Origin: Promethearchaeota archaeon
Lineage (GTDB): Archaea; Asgardarchaeota; Lokiarchaeia; Sigynarchaeales; SOKP01
Direction: 5' to 3'
NCBI GenBank assembly: GCA_014729315.1
Contig: WJKD01000434.1
Location: 1 to 14,839 of the forward strand
DNA: 14,839 bases
This document shows positions 7,639-13,379 of this stretch, piece after piece. The stretch's first letter is position 1. Each line of letters begins with the position of its first letter. Below the pieces are notes generated by a model, which did not search any database, had not been told where the DNA came from, and was given only the letters and a program-made list of their open reading frames with translations. The translations under genes and the position numbers were made by a program.

Positions 7639-7660
7639 TGATAATTCACGTTAATTATCA
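7639..7660. promoter_or_regulatory. 22-bp dyad TGATAATT-N6-AATTATCA in the divergent control region
   Basis: Perfect 8-bp arms with the spacer CACGTT lie about 185 bp upstream of the delta-subunit gene and 265 bp upstream of the longer kinase. Too far for a core operator of either; possibly an upstream activator site or the remnant of a terminator hairpin. Confidence 0.4.
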
Positions 7661-7756
7661 ATTTCGATGAAATGGATATATCTTATAATCGCTTTTCATT
7701 TAAAATGGGAAGAATTTTATTTCAAAAATTATTAATTCTTTTAAGAATCAAGAATT

Positions 7757-7780
7757 GTCTTATTTTATTACTCATAAGAC
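7757..7780. promoter_or_regulatory. 24-bp dyad GTCTTAT-N10-ATAAGAC upstream of the delta-alpha-beta operon
   Basis: Perfect 7-bp arms lie 64-87 bp before the delta-subunit ATG. The same GTCTTAT arm occurs a third time at 7793-7799, overlapping the TATA-like box. A regulator binding this arm could therefore contact both the upstream site and the promoter itself. Confidence 0.45.
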
Positions 7781-7827
7781 GATAGCTAATCAGTCTTATA
7801 AGGTAAATTAGACGATGCTTAATTAGT
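7778..7827 (+). promoter_or_regulatory. Paired GACGAT direct repeats flanking the TATA-like box of the delta-alpha-beta operon
   Basis: Two 17-bp units, 7778-7794 and 7811-7827, agree at 13 of 17 positions. Both start with GACGAT and contain TAAT and AGT; their starts are 33 bp (about three helical turns) apart. The palindromic TATA-like box CTTATAAG (7795-7802) lies between them. With standard archaeal spacing, the start site would fall near 7826, inside the second unit. This layout suits a regulator that covers the promoter. No regulator gene is identified in the window. Confidence 0.45.
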
Positions 7828-7843
7828 AAAATTGATATAAAAA

Positions 7844-8143
7844 ATGACTGACTCAAAAAAAGATTACCAAAAAATTCTAGCCTCTGTTCAAAAACCCGTG
7901 ATAGGAGAGGCAGGTAAAACCGGTTCGTGGAGTAATTTAAAACCCATGATCGATTTAGATATATGCATACCGGCAAAAACGGGGAAAGCCGCTTGCTTTA
8001 AATGCTGGCTTTATTGCCCCGAAGCATGTATCGAGAGATCGATCCCTCCTAAGATTGATAACGATTATTGTAAGGGATGTGGGATATGCGAAGAAGAATG
8101 TCCCGTTGGAGCAATCAAAATGGAAGAGGTGGGAGTGGAATGA
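7844..8143 (+). CDS. porD: 2-oxoacid:ferredoxin oxidoreductase, delta (ferredoxin) subunit
   Basis: A 99-residue subunit that carries two [4Fe-4S] clusters passing electrons from the TPP site to external ferredoxin. The family motif KTGSW is present (residues 25-29). The C-terminal cluster motif is canonical: C76-x2-C79-x2-C82-x3-C86-P. The N-terminal one is unusual. The expected C-x2-C-x2-C-x3-C is instead C41-x9-C51-x2-C54-x3-C58-P, i.e. the first spacing carries a seven-residue insertion. All four ligands are still available, and an additional Cys62 follows. The ATG at 7844 has no ribosome-binding sequence and a short predicted leader. The stop overlaps the start of the alpha-subunit gene (ATGA at 8140-8143), so the two are translationally coupled. 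Confidence 0.9.
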   Translation: MTDSKKDYQKILASVQKPVIGEAGKTGSWSNLKPMIDLDICIPAKTGKAACFKCWLYCPEACIERSIPPKIDNDYCKGCGICEEECPVGAIKMEEVGVE

Positions 8144-9417
8144 CTGAAACCAAGCAAAACAACCATGGACGCAAAAAAGGTCTGAGAATTCTTACCGGAA
8201 ACCACGCAGCAGCTCATGCTTTTAGACAAGCAAGAGTAGAAGTAGTTTCTGCCTACCCTATTACCCCCCAGAGCCCAGTTGTTGAAAAGATTTCTGAATT
8301 TATAGAAAATGGAGAATTAAATGCGAAATTTTTGATGGTTGAATCAGAACATTCTGCGGCAGCTGCCTGTTGTGCAGCCTCAGCTACCGGATCACGAGTT
8401 GGCACAGCAACTTCAGCTCATGGTCTTGAATTAATGTACGAAATGCTTCCGTGGGCGGCGGGTAACAGATTACCCATTATTATCAACCTTGCAACTCGAG
8501 CTCTTGGAGGTCCGTGGTCTGTTTGGACGGATCACCAAGATTTTATAACTGTGAGAGATATTGGTTGGATACAATTCTTTTGCGAAGATAACCAAGAGAT
8601 TTACGACACCAATCTTCAAGCATTTAAAATCGCCGAAGATCCGAGAGTTTTTCTTCCCGCTATGGTAGCGTACGACGGATATATCTTAAGCCACACTCTT
8701 ATGCCTATGGAGTTAATTGAACAAGATCTAATTGACGAGTTTCTGCCACCTCTTGAACATCACATTAATCTTTCAAATATATCTGAAGTCAAAGGCGTTG
8801 ACCCAGTTACTACGCCTCATATAAGAGTAAGAGCCGAAGGGACTGCACCAGGATATTATGAATATCGTTACAGCTTGCAGAAGTCTCTGGAAAACTCCAT
8901 TGATGTGATCATGGAAGTTCATGACGAATTTGCTAAAAAATTTGGAAGATCGTACGGAAATGGATTATATAAAACTAATCAAACTGAGGATGCGGATGTA
9001 GTTATTTTTGCGATGGGCTCCGTCGCTTCTCAAGCAAGAACGGCTATTTCTAAACTTAGGGAGGAAGGGTTAAAGATTGGACTATGTAGCTTAAAGTTAT
9101 TTAGACCTTTTCCGGCTGAATATTTGAGAGAATTTTTTAAAAATAAGAAGACTATAATTGTATTTGATAGAGATATTGGATATGGTTATGAAGGTGCATT
9201 ATCCTACGAATTAAAGGCAGCATTATATGGTTTGAAAGACGCTCCTTTTATTAAAGGTTTCATCGTAGGACTCGGTGGAAGAGATATTACAACTGAGCAA
9301 ATTATAGAGGGTGTTTATAGGGGATTAGACGCAGCTAAGAAGGGAGAAATCTCTTACGATTGCGATTTTCTTGGATTAAAATTAGATGAATTAGATTTTT
9401 TAAAGGAGGATAAATAA
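8140..9417 (+). CDS. porA: 2-oxoacid:ferredoxin oxidoreductase, alpha subunit (pyruvate type)
   Basis: A 425-residue subunit containing the pyrimidine-binding half of the thiamine-diphosphate site. Visible motifs are AYPITPQSP (residues 38-46), VESEHSAAAA (residues 67-76; Glu68 is the likely TPP-activating residue), TSAHGLELMYE (91-101), and the C-terminal transketolase-like domain with FRPFP (321-325) and GLGGRDIT (377-384). The pattern closely follows archaeal pyruvate:ferredoxin oxidoreductase alpha chains; length is also normal. Together with beta it cleaves 2-oxoacids to acyl-CoA and CO2, or runs in reverse. The start is ATG 8140: it overlaps the delta stop and is preceded by a purine-rich ribosome-binding stretch (AGAGGTGGGAG, 8125-8135). 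An in-frame ATG at 8077 lies within the delta gene and has no family-like sequence after it. Confidence 0.93.
   Translation: MTETKQNNHGRKKGLRILTGNHAAAHAFRQARVEVVSAYPITPQSPVVEKISEFIENGELNAKFLMVESEHSAAAACCAASATGSRVGTATSAHGLELMYEMLPWAAGNRLPIIINLATRALGGPWSVWTDHQDFITVRDIGWIQFFCEDNQEIYDTNLQAFKIAEDPRVFLPAMVAYDGYILSHTLMPMELIEQDLIDEFLPPLEHHINLSNISEVKGVDPVTTPHIRVRAEGTAPGYYEYRYSLQKSLENSIDVIMEVHDEFAKKFGRSYGNGLYKTNQTEDADVVIFAMGSVASQARTAISKLREEGLKIGLCSLKLFRPFPAEYLREFFKNKKTIIVFDRDIGYGYEGALSYELKAALYGLKDAPFIKGFIVGLGGRDITTEQIIEGVYRGLDAAKKGEISYDCDFLGLKLDELDFLKEDK
9402..9411 (+). promoter_or_regulatory. Strong ribosome-binding site of the beta subunit
   Basis: AAAGGAGGAT lies 7 nt before the ATG at 9419 and overlaps the end of the alpha gene. 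Its strength contrasts with the absence of such a site before the first gene of the operon. Confidence 0.75.
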
Positions 9418-9418
9418 A

Positions 9419-10318
9419 ATGGTCAAAGTTACGGATGTTTGTGAAGAGGAATATGTTCTTCCAGGAACGAGAGCTTGCGCAGGATGTTCAATGGCTTTAG
9501 TTATGAGGATAGTATTGAAAGCCTTAGGAAATAAGACAATCATGACCATTCCTGCAAGTTGTTCAACCGTTCAGACGGGAATGCAAGGATTTATGACGAC
9601 TAAAGTTTCCGTTCTTAATACTCCTTTTATGTCGGCGGGAGCAGCAGCGTCTGGAATAGTGGCATCTTTAGAGGCAAAAAATTTGGGAGACGAAATCAAT
9701 GTTTTGGCATTTGCAGGAGACGGGGGAACTACCGATATCGGGATTCAAGCATTAAGTGGAGCAGCAGAGAGAGGGACTAATTTTATTTATTTATGTTACG
9801 ATAACGAGGCTTATATGAACACAGGTGTTCAAAGAAGTGGTTCAACACCTTTCGGAGCGTTTACTACTACCACGCCTGGAGGTAAAACGCGTCAACGAAA
9901 AGATATGGCAAAAATTCTTGAAGCTCATGGTATTCCTTACGTAGCAACGGCAAGCGCAGCCTTTCCTTTGGATTTGTACGAAAAAATAACTAGAGCTAAA
10001 GAAATCAAGGGAACCAAATATATTCATGTTCACGCTCCATGTCCCCCTGGTTGGGGATTTGAACCAAAGCACACGATCAAAATTGGAAGATTAGCTGTAG
10101 AAACGGGATTTTGGCCTTTATTCGAAGTTATCAATGGAAACTTTGTATTATCTAAGAAGAGCAAAAAATACTTAGACTCTTCCAAAAGAACCCCTGTTGA
10201 AGAATATCTTAAAGCTCAAAAACGATTTAATCAACTCAATGATAAAGAGCTAAAAATTTATCGAGAATATATCGATTCGCAATGGAAGTTAATTAATCAA
10301 AGAATTGAAGCGCAATAA
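9419..10318 (+). CDS. porB: 2-oxoacid:ferredoxin oxidoreductase, beta subunit (pyruvate type)
   Basis: A 299-residue subunit that binds the diphosphate end of thiamine diphosphate and one [4Fe-4S] cluster. Cluster ligands are visible as C20-x2-C23 (ACAGC), C48 and the distant C208 (HAPCPPGWG). The TPP/Mg motif begins with AGDGG (residues 99-103) and ends with YDNEAYMNTG (127-136), as in archaeal pyruvate:ferredoxin oxidoreductases. Length is normal, though the C-terminal 60 residues are Lys-rich and helical. The ATG is 1 nt after the alpha stop with a strong AAAGGAGGAT site, so translation is coupled. It is the last gene of the operon; a pyrimidine-rich tract follows. With the remote gamma gene the full four-subunit enzyme is encoded. 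Pyruvate is the best guess as substrate; a broader 2-oxoacid range cannot be excluded. Confidence 0.93.
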   Translation: MVKVTDVCEEEYVLPGTRACAGCSMALVMRIVLKALGNKTIMTIPASCSTVQTGMQGFMTTKVSVLNTPFMSAGAAASGIVASLEAKNLGDEINVLAFAGDGGTTDIGIQALSGAAERGTNFIYLCYDNEAYMNTGVQRSGSTPFGAFTTTTPGGKTRQRKDMAKILEAHGIPYVATASAAFPLDLYEKITRAKEIKGTKYIHVHAPCPPGWGFEPKHTIKIGRLAVETGFWPLFEVINGNFVLSKKSKKYLDSSKRTPVEEYLKAQKRFNQLNDKELKIYREYIDSQWKLINQRIEAQ

Positions 10319-10338
10319 AATCTATTTATTTAACCTTA

Positions 10339-10374
10339 TTTTTCATTAAAATCTTTCTTATCTTCTATCTTTTT
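10339..10374 (+). terminator. Pyrimidine-rich terminator after the delta-alpha-beta operon
   Basis: Two T5 runs (10339-10343 and 10370-10374) with a C/T-rich stretch between them follow the beta stop by 20-55 bp. This is typical of archaeal U-tract termination and lies just before the next promoter. Confidence 0.35.
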
Positions 10375-10380
10375 AATAAA

Positions 10381-10390
10381 TATATTTAAG
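10381..10390 (+). promoter_or_regulatory. TATA-like box of the RIO2 kinase gene
   Basis: TATATTTAAG is centred 31 bp before the GTG start. With normal spacing the transcript would start only a few nucleotides before the start codon, so the mRNA should be nearly leaderless, in keeping with the lack of a ribosome-binding sequence. Confidence 0.5.
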
Positions 10391-10415
10391 AAATAAAACT
10401 TAGAATAACAATATT

Positions 10416-11285
10416 GTGGAAGCTGCGAAATTACTAACGAAACTAGAGAAAGAGGATTTAAGAATACTAATGGCTGTAGAGCAAGGTATGAAGAGATCCG
10501 AGTATGTAACCATTAGTAACATACGATTCTATTCGAGATATAAAATCGAAGAAACTCTTTATCGCCTCAAAAAAGTACACAAGGTTGGATTATTACTCAG
10601 AAATTCAACAGGTAGCGAGATCGCCTACACTTTAAATTCTACTGCTTATGACACATTAGCACTCCATACACTTGTCGAAAGAGGATCCATTAGTCAACTG
10701 GGCCCTCTTATTGGAAAAGGAAAAGAATCAGATGTATATAGTTGTATTGACGATAATGAAAATATTTACGCTCTTAAGATTTACCGGATGGGCAGAACTA
10801 GTTTTAAAAACATAAAAAAATATAGAAATTTGGTAGGAGAACGTTCACACCTCTCTTGGTTGTACATAAACCGTCTTGCTGCAAAAAAAGAATTTAACGC
10901 GTTAAATAAAATATATTCGCTGAATTTAAATACTCCAAAACCGATTGCCTATAATAGACACATTTTAGTCATGGAATATTTAAGAGGAAAAGAGTTAGTA
11001 TATTATAAATATATTGAAGACCCCCAATATTTTTTTGATCTTATTATCGATCAAGTAAGAGAGATTTATCAAGAGCTGGGGCTCATTCACGGTGATTTGG
11101 GAGAATTTAACATTGTATTAGACGAAAAAGGTGAAATTCTAATAATTGATTGGCTCCAATCAGTTAGTAAATCACATCCCAATGCAGCGTCTTTGCTTAG
11201 AAGGGACATAACAAATTTATGTATCTATTTCAAAAAAAAGTTTAATCTGGATTGCAGTATTGAAAATATTTTATCCACTTTTTAG
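10416..11285 (+). CDS. rio2: RIO2-type atypical protein kinase / ATPase for small-subunit ribosome maturation
   Basis: A 289-residue protein. Residues 1-90 form the N-terminal winged-helix domain typical of RIO2 (EKEDLRILMAVEQGMK onward). The kinase domain follows with GKGKESDVY (residues 100-108, nucleotide loop), ALKIYRMGRTSF (Lys121), HGDLGEFNIVLD (catalytic Asp227 and Asn232) and IIDWLQ (metal Asp245). The stretch SKSHPNAASLLRRDI near the C-terminus is the RIO2 signature. RIO2 binds late pre-small-subunit particles and uses ATP hydrolysis to release assembly factors; archaeal members are thought to act similarly. Length is normal for archaea. The metal motif has Trp-Leu where most RIO2 have Phe-Pro after the aspartate, but the catalytic residues are kept. 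The start is GTG, without a ribosome-binding site. It is convergent with the methyltransferase, with only 15 bp between them. Confidence 0.9.
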   Translation: MEAAKLLTKLEKEDLRILMAVEQGMKRSEYVTISNIRFYSRYKIEETLYRLKKVHKVGLLLRNSTGSEIAYTLNSTAYDTLALHTLVERGSISQLGPLIGKGKESDVYSCIDDNENIYALKIYRMGRTSFKNIKKYRNLVGERSHLSWLYINRLAAKKEFNALNKIYSLNLNTPKPIAYNRHILVMEYLRGKELVYYKYIEDPQYFFDLIIDQVREIYQELGLIHGDLGEFNIVLDEKGEILIIDWLQSVSKSHPNAASLLRRDITNLCIYFKKKFNLDCSIENILSTF

Positions 11286-11300
11286 GGAGTTTTCAGAACT

Positions 11301-11915
11301 TTAGGGAAATTGTCGATTTAGCTTCCCAAATATTATTAAATCTTCTAAATTGGAATTGTTTATTATCTTAAGGTTGCATAAATATGATTCCACAAATTCT
11401 ATAAACTCCTTAAAATCAATTTTTTTCTTTAATATCGATAGCTTTAATTCTGCCCCCAATTTTAAAACCCTTACCATTTCTAATAATCCTTTATCCTTTT
11501 CAGGTAAGTTTTGGAGGCTGGTAAGGGAAAATACGGATTTAAATACATTTTTTCTAAATGGAAGGTGTTCTAAATCTGCCAATATTAATCCAACTTTGTC
11601 CTCTAAATTAGAATATTTATTTCTTATTTTATTGCTAAATAATTTTAACATTTTGAGGGAAATATCAATTCCTACATAATGATTAGTTATAGAAGAATTC
11701 CAATTATCCGCATTAAGGTAAAAATATTCAAATAATAATCCTGTGCCGCAACCAGCGTCTAATATAAAAGTATCCTCTAAGGTTATATTAGAGAAAATGA
11801 GTGTGTATTTTTCGAACTGAATTTTTTTATACCTCGCATCGTAAAAAATAGAAGATTGATTGTAATCTCGGATAATTTGCTTTTTTTTTCTCGATTTGAT
11901 ATCTCGTTTTTTCAT
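11301..11915 (-). CDS. Small class I SAM-dependent methyltransferase
   Basis: A 204-residue Rossmann-fold methyltransferase. Motif I is ILDAGCGTG (residues 51-59), the motif II acidic end is VGIDIS (81-86), and the motif III/IV region is ADLEHLPF (113-120), followed by SLTSLQNLPEKDKGLLEMVRVLK, as in the Methyltransf_11/25 group. The N-terminus is strongly basic (KKRDIKSRKKKQ), which may suit a nucleic-acid or ribosome substrate, but the SYD/YDARY-type entry also occurs in small-molecule enzymes. The substrate is unknown. The protein is short for the family and lacks extra domains. The ATG has no ribosome-binding sequence, and a TATA-like box is centred 33 bp upstream, so the transcript is nearly leaderless. 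It is divergent from LSm over 143 bp and convergent with RIO2. Confidence 0.82.
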   Translation of the reverse strand: MKKRDIKSRKKKQIIRDYNQSSIFYDARYKKIQFEKYTLIFSNITLEDTFILDAGCGTGLLFEYFYLNADNWNSSITNHYVGIDISLKMLKLFSNKIRNKYSNLEDKVGLILADLEHLPFRKNVFKSVFSLTSLQNLPEKDKGLLEMVRVLKLGAELKLSILKKKIDFKEFIEFVESYLCNLKIINNSNLEDLIIFGKLNRQFP

Positions 11916-11943
11916 TTGTTTAGCTCTATGGTTTATTGTGGAT

Positions 11944-11953
11944 CTTATAAAAA
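11944..11953 (-). promoter_or_regulatory. TATA-like box of the small methyltransferase gene
   Basis: On the minus strand this reads TTTTTATAAG, centred 33 bp before the ATG at 11915. The predicted leader is about 6 nt. Confidence 0.55.
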
Positions 11954-12002
11954 TATCAGATAATAAGGTTTTAATTCAAAAAAGTTTATTTTTATAAGTA
12001 TA

Positions 12003-12010
12003 TTTATAAA
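12003..12010 (+). promoter_or_regulatory. TATA-like box of the LSm gene
   Basis: TTTATAAA lies about 52 bp before the ATG; other AT-rich candidates are at 11991-11998 and 12012-12020, so the exact element is uncertain. A weak AGGT (12045-12048) is the only ribosome-binding-like sequence. Confidence 0.35.
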
Positions 12011-12058
12011 ATTATAATAAAAATAGGAATATCAATTTAAACTTAGGTTAAAAATAAA

Positions 12059-12310
12059 ATGTCACGACAGAGAAATAGTAAAAATCCATTATCTATTTTA
12101 CAGAACGCCCAAAAATCAAAAATCTTACTCAGATTAAAAGACGGAACAGAATATAGAGGAATGTTAAAGGAAATTGACGCTTATATGAACATGATTTTAG
12201 AAGATGCCACAGAGATAATGGACGGATCTCCTGTAGCAAAATATAATGAAATATTTATCCGTGGGAACAATCTTCTATTTATCAAACCTGACGCTTCTGA
12301 AATCCTTTAA
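12059..12310 (+). CDS. LSm / Sm-like archaeal RNA-binding protein
   Basis: An 83-residue protein with both Sm motifs. Sm1 covers about residues 25-55 (LLRLKDGTEYRGMLKEIDAY followed by MNMILEDA) and contains the D-x-M-N uridine-binding type loop as DAYMN. Sm2 is near 66-78 (IFIRGNNLLFIKP), carrying the R-G-N/D RNA-contact residues. Such proteins form six- or seven-membered rings that bind U-rich RNA and act in RNA processing or turnover. A basic N-terminus (SRQRNSKNP) extends about 15 residues before the fold. In many archaea an LSm gene is followed closely by the ribosomal protein L37e gene. Here the downstream gene is a convergent phosphatase, and I find no L37e-like frame with its zinc cysteines in the 112-bp gap. 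Confidence 0.92.
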   Translation: MSRQRNSKNPLSILQNAQKSKILLRLKDGTEYRGMLKEIDAYMNMILEDATEIMDGSPVAKYNEIFIRGNNLLFIKPDASEIL

Positions 12311-12422
12311 TATAATCTTCATTTCAGCGTTAAATAAATCATTCACAGAAACTCGATTTTTGATCTTTATCCTTAATAATTCGGCTAATTTTTACTTTTG
12401 GTTAAACCCTTATTAGCAAGAT

Positions 12423-13322
12423 TTAAAGATGGATTTCTTTCGGAATTATCTCCTTTTCGCGAATAATTGCGTAAGTTGCAGGATTTGGAGAATAATCTCC
12501 TCGGTAATTAGCTGCTGAAAATATTGATAAAAGTCTATTGTTAAAAAACCAGACATAGCCCTCTGGAAAGCATTCATGAGCTCTAATAAGATATTCCAGA
12601 TTATAGTTGTCCATAAAATTATCAAAAGCTTTACGACCAAAGAACTTTATACCAGGACCCCTATAACTTCTCATAAATCTATCCAAGCCCTCCTTAGGGT
12701 CGTTCCATAAAATTTGAATTATTCCTTCGTTTATTGACTTGTATTTCTCCTTATTCAAATCTTTTGGCTTTAATCCTCGAATTTTCTCCAATATTTGAAT
12801 GTCTTCTGGGATACCCCCGTGGAGGCACAGAATAGAATTATTGAATATGCTACAAATCGGTAACACATCGTAAACTTTTAAGATTTCAGAAAAATTGTTG
12901 TTTTTATATTTGTCTGCAAACTCATAAAAAAAACCATAGGATTGATTCATCTCTAAAGTTTCATGATTTCCTTTTAATAAAAAAATTTGAGAAGGATTCA
13001 GGATTTTCATGCATAATATGATTACTAGGCACTCCAACTGATATCTGCCCCTATCAACTATGTCTCCTAGGAAAACTGCTTTTTGGGGATTATTTTTTTC
13101 GATTAATTTTACTATTTTTAAAAGAGATTCAAGATTCCCGTGAATATCTCCAAAGACATACGAATCTTTTTTATTCTCTTTTGTGGTGAATTCAAGCATT
13201 AAATGTTCTTGTTCAAAAATCTTTTTAACTTCACTTAAAATAGCGGAAATCTGCTCAAATTCAAGATTTTGAATTAATTTTGGTTTCGAAATTAGTCTTC
13301 GAAGAAAATTCTTATCAGTCAT
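12423..13322 (-). CDS. Eukaryote-like PPP-family serine/threonine protein phosphatase (PP1/PP2A type)
   Basis: A 299-residue metallophosphatase with the entire PPP motif set: GDIHG (Asp59, His61), GDIVDRG (Asp87, Arg91), LLKGNHE (Asn119, His120), LHGG (His168), and RAHECFPEGY (His249). It goes beyond the generic set. After GDIVDRG it reads like PP1 (YQLECLVIILCMKILNP) and NQSYGFF follows GNHE. ILWNDP and SAANYRG (269-275) correspond to LLWSDP and SAPNYCG of eukaryotic PP1/PP2A. The toxin-sensitive Cys of PP1 is replaced by Arg274, and RGPG replaces RGVS. All metal and phosphate ligands are present, so it should be active on phosphoserine/threonine proteins. It lies 57 bp downstream of a membrane-protein gene on the same strand, with a TATA-like box in that gap. 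No regulatory subunit is recognisable. Confidence 0.92.
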   Translation of the reverse strand: MTDKNFLRRLISKPKLIQNLEFEQISAILSEVKKIFEQEHLMLEFTTKENKKDSYVFGDIHGNLESLLKIVKLIEKNNPQKAVFLGDIVDRGRYQLECLVIILCMKILNPSQIFLLKGNHETLEMNQSYGFFYEFADKYKNNNFSEILKVYDVLPICSIFNNSILCLHGGIPEDIQILEKIRGLKPKDLNKEKYKSINEGIIQILWNDPKEGLDRFMRSYRGPGIKFFGRKAFDNFMDNYNLEYLIRAHECFPEGYVWFFNNRLLSIFSAANYRGDYSPNPATYAIIREKEIIPKEIHL

Positions 13323-13360
13323 ATCACAATTGAAAAAAATTAGAAATTTTACTCTATAGT

Positions 13361-13370
13361 AATATTTATA
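13361..13370 (-). promoter_or_regulatory. TATA-like box of the PP1-like phosphatase gene
   Basis: On the minus strand this reads TATAAATATT, centred 43 bp before the ATG at 13322 and giving a leader of about 16 nt. It lies in the 57-bp gap after the membrane-protein gene, so the phosphatase can be expressed on its own even if read-through also occurs. Confidence 0.45.
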
Positions 13371-13379
13371 CGATATCTA

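Larger units (their letters stand above)
7375..7843. other. 469-bp non-coding divergent control region between the longer kinase and the delta-alpha-beta operon
   Basis: No credible gene is found here: frames are short, AT-rich and have no family motif. An open frame on the minus strand at its right end (7722-7976) overlaps the start of the delta-subunit gene and encodes no recognisable protein. The region contains the 15-bp dyad 7394-7408, a 25-bp tandem repeat 7406-7455, the dyad 7639-7660, the dyad 7757-7780, and a direct repeat pair 7778-7794 / 7811-7827. It must hold the promoters of both flanking transcripts. Between 7456 and 7638 I see only AT-rich sequence without clear structure. Confidence 0.75.

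Noticed and set aside
7735..7748. ATTCTT-TT-AAGAAT dyad left of the delta-subunit promoter
   Set aside because: Short AT-rich arms with a 2-base gap; such dyads are common in this composition and nothing about its position sets it apart.
7722..7976. Minus-strand open frame of 84 codons over the delta-subunit promoter
   Set aside because: It overlaps the first third of a clear gene, has no recognisable motif, and its right half is the antisense of delta-subunit coding sequence.
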